Source: Neoroseomonas soli (GTDB taxonomy: Bacteria; Pseudomonadota; Alphaproteobacteria; Acetobacterales; Acetobacteraceae). From it: a stretch of DNA of 40,992 nucleotides. Both the position numbers and the translations under genes were made by a program. Location of the stretch: the NCBI RefSeq assembly GCF_018129065.1, contig NZ_JAAEDM010000042.1, positions 1 through 40,992 on the forward strand. Direction: 5' to 3'. The notes beneath the pieces were generated by a model that was given only the letters and a program-made list of their open reading frames with translations, was not told where the DNA came from and did not search any database. Shown here piece by piece: positions 34,880 to 40,992 of this stretch. Every line of letters starts with the position of its first letter. Position 1 is the stretch's first letter.

Positions 34880-36712
34880 ATGACCGGCATCCGCCTGACC
34901 GCGGCCGAGGCGACGATCCGCTTCCTTGCAGCGCAGGAGACCGAGATTGGCGGCAGGCGCGTGCCGCTCTTCGGCGGGGTCTTCGCGATCTTCGGGCATG
35001 GCAATGTCGCGGGCCTGGGTCCGGCGCTGCACGCGGCTGGCAAGCGCCTGCCCACCTTCCGCGCGCACAACGAACAGGCCATGGCCCATGCCGCCGTCGC
35101 CTTCGCCAAGACCCATGCGCGGCGCAGGATGATGGCCTGCACGAGTTCCATCGGGCCGGGCGCGACCAACATGGTGACGGCCGCCGCGGTCGCGCATGTG
35201 AACCGCCTGCCCGTGCTGTTCCTGCCCGGCGACGTATTCGCCAGCCGCCGCCCCGATCCGGTGCTGCAGCAGATCGAGCAGTTCGGCGACCCGACCATCT
35301 CCGCGAATGACTGCTTCCGCCCGGTCTCGCGCTTCTTCGACCGCATCACGCGGCCGGAGCAAGTGCTGACCAGCCTTCCCGCCGCCCTGCGCGTGCTGAC
35401 CGACCCGGCCGAGTGCGGCCCGGCCACGATCGCCTTCCCGCAGGACGTGCAGACCGAGGTCTGCGACTACCCGGACGACTTCTTCCGCCGCCGCCTCCAT
35501 CGGCCGCGCGCGCCGGAGCCCGATGCGCGCGGCCTCGCGGAGGCCGCGGCCGCGCTGCGGGCCGCGAAGCGGCCGCTTATCGTCGCCGGCGGCGGCGTCA
35601 AGTACGCGGGCGCGGAGGACGCGCTCGCCCGCTTCGCCGAGGCGCATGGCGTGCCGGTGGCGGAAACCCAGGCCGGTAAGGGAAGCCTGGCCTGGGACCA
35701 TCCGCGCAATGCGGGCGCCATCGGCGTGACGGGATCCGAGGCGGCCAATGCGCTCGCGGCGCGCGCCGATCTCGTGCTCGCCATCGGCACGCGGCTGCAG
35801 GACTTCACCACGGGGTCGCGCGCGCTGTTCGCCCAGGCGCGGCTGGTGGCGCTCAACGCCGCCGCCTTCGACGCTGCGAAGCACGGCGCGCTGCCCCTGG
35901 TGGCCGACGCGGCGCGCGGGCTGGCAGCACTGGATGCGGCCCTGGCGGGCTGGTCCGCCCCGGCATCCTGGTCGGCGCGGGCGGCGAAGGGCGCCGCCCG
36001 CTGGCACGCCACCGTGGCGCGCGTCACCGCCGCGCCGAAGCCCGGCGCGCTGCCGACCGACGCGCAGGTGCTCGGTGCCGTCAACCGCGCCATGCCGAAG
36101 GACGGCATCGTGGTCTGCGCCGCCGGCGGATTGCCGGGGGAACTGCACAAGCTGTGGCGCGCGACGGACAGTGCGTCGTACCACCTCGAATACGGCTATT
36201 CCTGCATGGGCTACGAGATCGCCGGCGGTCTCGGCGCCAAGCTGGCGATGCCGGACCGCGAGGTCGTCGTGCTCGTCGGCGACGGCTCCTACATGATGAT
36301 GAACAGCGAGATCGCGACCTCGGTGGCGATGCGTACCAGGCTGACGATCGTCGTGCTCGACAACCGCGGCTTCGGCTGCATCGACCGGCTGCAGCGCGGC
36401 ACCGGCGGCGCACCCTTCAACAACCTGCTTCCCGAGGCCGCGCCGCCTGTGGATTTCGCGGCCCATGCGGCGAGCCTCGGCGCCGCGGCGCTGGCCCTGG
36501 ACGGCATCGCCGCGCTGGAGGATGCCCTGCCTCGCGCCTTCCGCGCGAAGCGCACGACCGTCCTCGTCATCGCCACCGATCCTGCCGCCGCGACGCGGGA
36601 AGGAGGCGCCTGGTGGGACGTGCCGGTCACTGCCCTGCCGCGCGACGCCGCGCAGAAGCGCGCCCGCGCCGACTACGAGACGCAGCGCGCCCGCCAGCGC
36701 CCCGGAGCCTGA
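34880..36712 (+). CDS. iolD: 3D-(3,5/4)-trihydroxycyclohexane-1,2-dione hydrolase
   Basis: ThDP-dependent ring-opening hydrolase of myo-inositol catabolism. At 610 residues it fits IolD. The N-terminal pyrimidine-binding domain has RAHNEQAMAHAAVAFAK with the conserved Glu65, and SSIGPGATNM. The central domain carries GGGVKYAGAEDAL. The C-terminal domain has the ThDP/Mg motif starting GDGSYMMMNSEIATS (about 467) and ending in LDNRG. The QQIEQFGDPTISANDCFRPVSRFFDRI segment is characteristic of IolD over other acetolactate-synthase-like enzymes. The ATG at 34880 follows a GGGGGAAA ribosome site; the frame is open far upstream, but that part overlaps iolG antisense and is rejected. Confidence 0.96.
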   Translation: MTGIRLTAAEATIRFLAAQETEIGGRRVPLFGGVFAIFGHGNVAGLGPALHAAGKRLPTFRAHNEQAMAHAAVAFAKTHARRRMMACTSSIGPGATNMVTAAAVAHVNRLPVLFLPGDVFASRRPDPVLQQIEQFGDPTISANDCFRPVSRFFDRITRPEQVLTSLPAALRVLTDPAECGPATIAFPQDVQTEVCDYPDDFFRRRLHRPRAPEPDARGLAEAAAALRAAKRPLIVAGGGVKYAGAEDALARFAEAHGVPVAETQAGKGSLAWDHPRNAGAIGVTGSEAANALAARADLVLAIGTRLQDFTTGSRALFAQARLVALNAAAFDAAKHGALPLVADAARGLAALDAALAGWSAPASWSARAAKGAARWHATVARVTAAPKPGALPTDAQVLGAVNRAMPKDGIVVCAAGGLPGELHKLWRATDSASYHLEYGYSCMGYEIAGGLGAKLAMPDREVVVLVGDGSYMMMNSEIATSVAMRTRLTIVVLDNRGFGCIDRLQRGTGGAPFNNLLPEAAPPVDFAAHAASLGAAALALDGIAALEDALPRAFRAKRTTVLVIATDPAAATREGGAWWDVPVTALPRDAAQKRARADYETQRARQRPGA

Positions 36713-36713
36713 G

Positions 36714-37604
36714 ATGCCCGTCCGCCTCGCCATCAATCCGCTGACCTGGACCAATGACGACATGCCCGAGCTCGGCGCGGAGACGCCGCTCGAGACCTGT
36801 CTTGCCGAGGCGCGGCTCGCCGGCTTCGAGGGCGTGGAACTCGGCAACAAGTTCCCGCGCGACGCCGCCACCCTGCGGCCGGTCCTGGCGCGGCACGGGC
36901 TGGCGCTGGCCTCGGGCTGGCATGGCTCGCGCCTGCTCGAACGCGACGTCGAGGCCGAGATGGCGGCGGCGGAACCACACATCGCGCTGCTCCGCGCCAT
37001 GGGGTGCACCGCCATCGTCTTCGCCGAGGTCAGCCGCGCGGTGCATGGCGAGCGCGCGACGCCGCTCTCCCGCCGCCCGGTGCTGGGCGACGCCGACTGG
37101 ACCCTCCTCGCGCCGCGGCTGGCGGAGATGGGGCGCCGCCTCGCCGCGCGCGGCCTGCGCCTCGCCTACCATCACCACATGGGCACGGTGATCGAGACGG
37201 AGGCCGAGATCGACCGGCTGATGGCGAGCACCGGGCCGGAGGTCGGGCTGCTGCTCGACACCGGCCATCTCACCTTCGCCGGCGGGGACCCGCTGGCGGC
37301 CGCGCGTCGCCACGCCGCGCGCATCGCCCATGTGCATTGCAAGGATGTGCGCCCCGCGGCCATGGCGGCGGCGAAGCGGCAGGACCAGCCCTTCCTCGCG
37401 GCGGTGCTCGACGGCGTCTTCACCGTGCCGGGCGACGGCGGGGTCGATTTCGCGCCCGTCTTCGCCACGCTTGCCGCCGCGGGCTACGATGGCTGGCTCG
37501 TGGTGGAAGCCGAGCAGGATCCCGCCCGCGCGCATCCGCTGACCTACGCCCGCATGGGGCACGACCATGTGGCGGCGCTCGCTGCGGCAGCCTTTCCGCA
37601 ATGA
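36714..37604 (+). CDS. iolE: Myo-inosose-2 dehydratase
   Basis: Dehydrates 2-keto-myo-inositol to the dione that IolD then hydrolyses. The 296-residue product is a xylose-isomerase-like TIM barrel of normal IolE length. It starts VRLAINPLTWTNDDMPELG, the IolE N-terminal signature, and has GVELGNKFPRD, LASGWHG, YHHHMGTVIET (metal-binding His), LLLDTGHLTFAGGDP, HVHCKDVR and the Glu in VVEAEQDP. The ATG comes one base after the iolD stop, so both are cotranscribed. The usual iolB and iolC are not in the window. Confidence 0.96.
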   Translation: MPVRLAINPLTWTNDDMPELGAETPLETCLAEARLAGFEGVELGNKFPRDAATLRPVLARHGLALASGWHGSRLLERDVEAEMAAAEPHIALLRAMGCTAIVFAEVSRAVHGERATPLSRRPVLGDADWTLLAPRLAEMGRRLAARGLRLAYHHHMGTVIETEAEIDRLMASTGPEVGLLLDTGHLTFAGGDPLAAARRHAARIAHVHCKDVRPAAMAAAKRQDQPFLAAVLDGVFTVPGDGGVDFAPVFATLAAAGYDGWLVVEAEQDPARAHPLTYARMGHDHVAALAAAAFPQ

Positions 37605-37656
37605 ATGGGGCATGGTGACCGGGGCCCCTCCCACACCGGGCCGGAGTGGGGCAGAG

Positions 37657-37697
37657 TTGATGACGCTCAAGCCGAAGGGTCCGAAGAGGCCTAGACT
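37657..37697 (+). promoter_or_regulatory. FixK/FNR-like box with class II promoter spacing, upstream of usp
   Basis: TTGATGACGCTCAA (37657-37670) matches the FNR/FixK dyad TTGAT-N4-ATCAA at nine of ten positions. A -10-like TAGACT lies at 37692-37697. A start site near 37704 would put the dyad centre about 41 bases upstream, the spacing of class II activation by this family. Universal stress genes are frequent FNR/FixK/Anr targets. The rest of the 141-bp gap holds a small CCCAC/GTGGG hairpin (37630-37650) and the AGGAGG site before the ATG. Confidence 0.55.
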
Positions 37698-37745
37698 TCC
37701 AGAAAGACATGCCGCGGCGGCCTCGCCGCGCCGCAGGAGGACAGC

Positions 37746-38591
37746 ATGGCGCTCAAGGACATCCTGGTGCATCTCGACGCGAGCCAGCAGGCGCAGGCCC
37801 GCCTGCGGCTCGCCGCCGAACTCGCGCGGCGGCACGAGGCCCATCTGACGGGCCTTTTCGTCGTGGACATCAACCTGCCGGTGGTGACGGCGGCCGATGC
37901 GGCCAGCGGCGCCGTGCTCGCCGACCTGCTCGAGCGCATGCGCGCCGACTCCCTGGCCGAGGCCGCGACCGTCGAGCCCCTCTTCCGCGAGACGCTGCGG
38001 CGGGAGGGCCTCTCCGGCGAATGGCGCTGCGTCGAGGGCGCGGCCCCCGAACTGGTGTCGCTGCATGCGCGCTACGCCGACCTCGCCGTGCTCGGCCAGG
38101 CGAGCCCCGATGACGGGCAGCCTTCGGCGACGGCGATCCTCGAAGCGACGCTGTTCAGTTCGGGCCGCCCCGTCCTCGTCGTCCCCTACGCCGGGCGCTT
38201 CGAGACCCTCGGCCGGCGCGTCCTCGTCGGCTGGAACGCCAGCCGCGAGGCAGCGCGCGCGGTCAACGACGCGCTGCCACTTCTCTCCGGCGCTTCGAGC
38301 GTCGTCGTCACCGCCGTCAACCCCCGCCTTGGCCTGGACGGCCATGGCGACGAGCCCGGCGCCGACATCGCCCTGCACCTGGCGCGGCACGGGCTGAAGG
38401 TGGAGGTCGAGCACACCGTCGCGCCCGAGATCGAGGCCGGCGAACTCCTGCTGAACCGCGCGGCGGAACTGTCATCGGACCTGCTCGTGGTCGGCGCCTA
38501 CGGGCATTCGCGCCTGCGGGAGCTCATCCTCGGCGGCGTGACGCGCACGCTGCTCGGGCAGATGACGGTGCCGGTGCTGCTCTCGCACTGA
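37746..38591 (+). CDS. Universal stress protein, two UspA domains
   Basis: A 281-residue cytoplasmic protein made of two tandem Usp domains. Domain 1 starts MALKDILVHLDAS and domain 2 starts near residue 156 with RRVLVGWNASREAARAVNDALPLL. Only domain 2 has the ATP-binding G-x2-G-x9-GG/GS pattern, in VVGAYGHSRLRELILGGVTRTLL; domain 1 has AVLGQASPDDGQ at that place and looks degenerate. A strong CAGGAGGACAGC ribosome site precedes the ATG. It lies 24 nt before the pyruvate dehydrogenase genes on the same strand, so the FixK/FNR-like box upstream may control all of them. Confidence 0.94.
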   Translation: MALKDILVHLDASQQAQARLRLAAELARRHEAHLTGLFVVDINLPVVTAADAASGAVLADLLERMRADSLAEAATVEPLFRETLRREGLSGEWRCVEGAAPELVSLHARYADLAVLGQASPDDGQPSATAILEATLFSSGRPVLVVPYAGRFETLGRRVLVGWNASREAARAVNDALPLLSGASSVVVTAVNPRLGLDGHGDEPGADIALHLARHGLKVEVEHTVAPEIEAGELLLNRAAELSSDLLVVGAYGHSRLRELILGGVTRTLLGQMTVPVLLSH

Positions 38592-38615
38592 CGCCCCGCC
38601 GAACGGAGGCCGCTG

Positions 38616-39686
38616 ATGGAGACGGTCGTCGCCCGCTTCGAGATCCGCCATCGGCGCCACCTCGGCCCCGATGGCGTGCCGGCCGGCGACCTGCCCGCCT
38701 TCGCGCGGGACCCGGCGGAACTGGTGGCGCTCTACCGCGGCATGGTCCGCACCCGCGCCTTCGACCAGAAGGCGGTGGCGCTGCAGCGCACGGGGCGGCT
38801 CGGCACCTATGCCTCCTCCCTGGGGCAGGAGGCCGTGGCCGTGGGTCTCGCCGCGGCGATGCGGCCGGATGATGTCTTCGTCCCCGCCTTCCGCGAGCAC
38901 GGCGCGCAGCTCTGGCGCGGCGTGACGATGCGGGAATTGCTGCTCTACTGGGGTGGCGACGAGCGCGGCAGCAACTTCGCCGGTCCGCGGCAGGACTTCC
39001 CCGTCAACGTGCCGGTCGGCAGCCAGGCGCCGCATGCGGCCGGCGTGGCGCTCGCCATGCGGCTGCACGGGGAGGACCGGGCCGTGGTCTGCGCCTTCGG
39101 CGACGGCGCGACTTCCAAGGGCGACGTGGCGGAGGCGCTGGTCTTCGCCGGCGTCTGGTCCCTTCCCGTGGTCTTCGTGGTGAACAACAACCAATGGGCC
39201 ATCTCCGTTCCGCGGCGCGCGCAGACGGCGGCGGAGACCCTGGCGCAGAAGGCCATCGCCGCCGGCATTCCCGGCATGCAGGTGGACGGCAACGACGTGA
39301 TCGCGGTGCGCGACGCGGTGGCGGAGGCATTGGCCCGCGCGCGTTCCGGCGGCGGCGCGACGGTGGTGGAGGCGGTGACCTATCGCCTCGGCGACCACAC
39401 CACCGCCGACGATGCCCGCCGCTACCGCGACGATGCCGAGGTCAGCCCGCACTGGCGCGAGGAACCGCTCCCGCGGCTGCGCACCTACCTCACCTCGCTC
39501 GGCGCCTGGACCAAGGCGCAGGAGGACGCGCTGCTCGCCCAGTGCCGCGCCGAGGTGGACCAGGCCGAGGCCGACTACCTCGCCACGCCGCCGCAGGACC
39601 TGGCCTCGATCTTCGACCACACCTTCGCCGTGCTGCCCGCCGAGCTGGCGCGCCAGAAGGCGGAAGCGACGGGGGATGAGCCATGA
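38616..39686 (+). CDS. pdhA: Pyruvate dehydrogenase E1 component, alpha subunit
   Basis: ThDP-dependent decarboxylating subunit that works with the E1 beta product next to it. The 356-residue protein reads like the TIGR03181 group: ALYRGMVRTRAFDQKAVALQRTGRLG, YASSLGQEAVAVG, FREHGAQLWRG, the ThDP motif GDGATSKGDVAEAL (about 162) ending in VVNNNQWAISVP, and the phosphorylation-loop-like YRLGDHTTADDARRYR. A branched-chain 2-oxoacid E1 alpha is the alternative, but the match to the pyruvate group is better. The stop overlaps the E1 beta start. Confidence 0.92.
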   Translation: METVVARFEIRHRRHLGPDGVPAGDLPAFARDPAELVALYRGMVRTRAFDQKAVALQRTGRLGTYASSLGQEAVAVGLAAAMRPDDVFVPAFREHGAQLWRGVTMRELLLYWGGDERGSNFAGPRQDFPVNVPVGSQAPHAAGVALAMRLHGEDRAVVCAFGDGATSKGDVAEALVFAGVWSLPVVFVVNNNQWAISVPRRAQTAAETLAQKAIAAGIPGMQVDGNDVIAVRDAVAEALARARSGGGATVVEAVTYRLGDHTTADDARRYRDDAEVSPHWREEPLPRLRTYLTSLGAWTKAQEDALLAQCRAEVDQAEADYLATPPQDLASIFDHTFAVLPAELARQKAEATGDEP

Positions 39687-40663
39687 CGGAGCGGACTCTC
39701 GTCCAGGCCGTCAACGCGGCGATGGCGCGCGCCATGGCCGAGGATCCCGCCGTGCTCGTGGTCGGGGAGGATGTCGGCACCGATGGCGGCGTGTTCCGCG
39801 CGACGGAAGGGCTGCTCGGCCGCTTCGGCCCGCAGCGCGTGATCGACACGCCACTGGCGGAAGCCGGCATCGCCGGGCTGGCGGTCGGGCTCGCCGCGCA
39901 GGGCTTTCGGCCCGTCGCCGAGATCCAGTTCACCGGCTTCATCTACGCCGCGCTCGACCAGGTGGTGAACCACGCCGCGCGGCTGCGCACCCGCACGCGC
40001 GGGCGATTGACCTGCCCGCTGGTGATCCGCGCGCCGACGGGCGGCGGGGTGCGCGCGCCGGAACACCATTCGGAAAGCCCGGAGGCGATGTTCGCACACA
40101 TTCCTGGGCTGCGGGTGGTCGTGGCGTCCTCCCCCGCGCGCGCCTTCGGGCTGCTGCTGGCGGCGATCCGCGACCCTGACCCGGTGCTGTTCCTCGAACC
40201 GACGCGCCTCTATCGCGCGGTGCGGGAGGAAGTGCCGGACGACGCGCCGCCCCTGCCGCTCGACCGCGCCTTCGTGCTGCGGGAGGGCACGGACGCCACC
40301 CTCGTCGCCTGGGGCGGCATGGTGCCGGAGGCGCTCGCCGCCGCCGAGGCGCTGGAGAAGGAAGACGTGTCCTGCGAGGTGATCGACCTCGCCACGCTGA
40401 AGCCTCTGGACGAGGAGACGATCCTTGCTTCCGTCGCGCGCACCGGCCGTCTCGTCGTGGTGCAGGAAGCGCCGCTGACCGCCGGCTTCGGCGCCGAGGT
40501 CGCCGCCCGCGTCGCCGAACGCGGCCTGATGTCCCTGCGCGCCCCGGTGCGCCGCGTCACCGGCTGGGACACGGTGATGCCGCTGCTGCGGCTGGAACAG
40601 CGCTACATTCCCAGCGCAGCCCGCATCGCCGCGGCGGTGCGCGACGCCATGGCCTTCGCATGA
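39683..40663 (+). CDS. pdhB: Pyruvate dehydrogenase E1 component, beta subunit
   Basis: The 326-residue partner of E1 alpha. Family features are VGEDVGTDGGVFRATEGL, DTPLAEAGIAGLAVGLAAQG with the conserved Glu, EIQFTGFIYAALDQVVNHAA, RAPTGGGVRAPEHHSES, and the C-terminal transketolase domain with VIDLATLKPLDEETI. No N-terminal lipoyl domain is present, unlike the beta subunit of the usual alphaproteobacterial PDH, so this is a Gram-positive-type E1 arrangement and possibly a second complex. The ATG overlaps the E1 alpha stop and its own stop overlaps the E2 start. Confidence 0.92.
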   Translation: MTERTLVQAVNAAMARAMAEDPAVLVVGEDVGTDGGVFRATEGLLGRFGPQRVIDTPLAEAGIAGLAVGLAAQGFRPVAEIQFTGFIYAALDQVVNHAARLRTRTRGRLTCPLVIRAPTGGGVRAPEHHSESPEAMFAHIPGLRVVVASSPARAFGLLLAAIRDPDPVLFLEPTRLYRAVREEVPDDAPPLPLDRAFVLREGTDATLVAWGGMVPEALAAAEALEKEDVSCEVIDLATLKPLDEETILASVARTGRLVVVQEAPLTAGFGAEVAARVAERGLMSLRAPVRRVTGWDTVMPLLRLEQRYIPSAARIAAAVRDAMAFA

Positions 40664-40992
40664 CTGGCGCCATCTTTCCGCTCCCCGATCTCGGCGAGGG
40701 CCTCCAGGATGCCGAGATCGTCGCCTGGCACGTCGCCGCCGGGGATCATGTCGCGGCGGAACAGCCGCTGGTCTCGGTGGAAACGGACAAGGCGGTGGTG
40801 GAAATCCCGTCCCCACGATCCGGCCGCGTGCTGCGGCTGCTGGCGGAAGCCGGCACGCGGATCGCGGTCGGTGCGCCGCTGGTGGAATTCGCCGAAGGGG
40901 AAGAAGTCGACACCGGCGCCGTGGTCGGCCGGCTTCCCGAGGCCGCGCCGCCGCCCCCCGCCGCAGCGGCACCGCCACGCCCGGCGGCACCC
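40660..40992 (+). CDS. Dihydrolipoamide acyltransferase (E2), N-terminal part
   Basis: The 111 visible residues run off the right edge. They hold one lipoyl domain: FPLPDLGEGLQDAEIVAWHVAAGD, then VETDKAVVEIPSPRSGRV with Lys44 as the lipoylation site, followed by a Pro/Ala-rich linker (EAAPPPPAAAAPPRPAAP) that normally joins to the E1/E3-binding and catalytic domains. The ATG overlaps the E1 beta stop (ATGA). The acyl group is expected to be acetyl from context; the missing catalytic domain would settle this. Confidence 0.93.
   Translation, partial: MTGAIFPLPDLGEGLQDAEIVAWHVAAGDHVAAEQPLVSVETDKAVVEIPSPRSGRVLRLLAEAGTRIAVGAPLVEFAEGEEVDTGAVVGRLPEAAPPPPAAAAPPRPAAP

Overview
The window is very GC-rich, densely coded DNA with mostly short intergenic gaps and many ATGA stop/start overlaps. 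Gene content points to an alphaproteobacterium, most likely a Roseomonas-like member of the Acetobacteraceae: lysA followed by a DUF4175 (TIGR02302-type) gene, several periplasmic-binding-protein ABC importers, a TIGR03181-type pyruvate dehydrogenase and bacterial GT41 genes. This placement is inferred from content; no rRNA or tRNA gene was seen.

Layout. 1-1972 (minus): the start of a DUF4175 membrane protein and lysA, separated by a 75-bp tandem repeat. 2043-6363 (minus): a complete polyamine/opine-type ABC importer, with a palindromic repeat cluster inside the operon. 6458-13391 (plus): a 3-hydroxyisobutyryl-CoA hydrolase, an SDR protein lacking its catalytic Tyr and Ser, and a MarR-EmrA-EmrB type efflux operon, followed by a HisD-family dehydrogenase coupled to a second SDR (to 14224). 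A small acidic hypothetical protein lies on the minus strand at 7664-7888.

14304-26242 (plus) is the most unusual part. A type I secretion ATPase and its HlyD-type adaptor are followed by a 1449-residue protein built almost entirely of 180 Thr/Gln-rich octapeptides, then by two TPR-GT41 (O-GlcNAc-transferase-like) glycosyltransferases. Facing them on the minus strand are an FkbM-family and a class I methyltransferase (26356-27832). I read this as a candidate system that makes, glycosylates, perhaps methylates, and exports a very large repetitive surface or secreted protein. The repeat array is organised at three levels: 8 aa, 192 aa (24 octads) and a recent 1152-bp tandem duplication.

27891-32152 (minus): an FbpABC-type importer with a fused two-domain permease. 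32230-37604: a myo-inositol catabolic cluster, with iolG, an SDR and an inositol-monophosphatase-family gene on the minus strand, divergent from iolD and iolE. 37746-40992 (plus): a two-domain universal stress protein behind a FixK/FNR-like box, then pyruvate dehydrogenase E1 alpha, E1 beta and the start of a lipoyl-bearing E2, which runs off the window.
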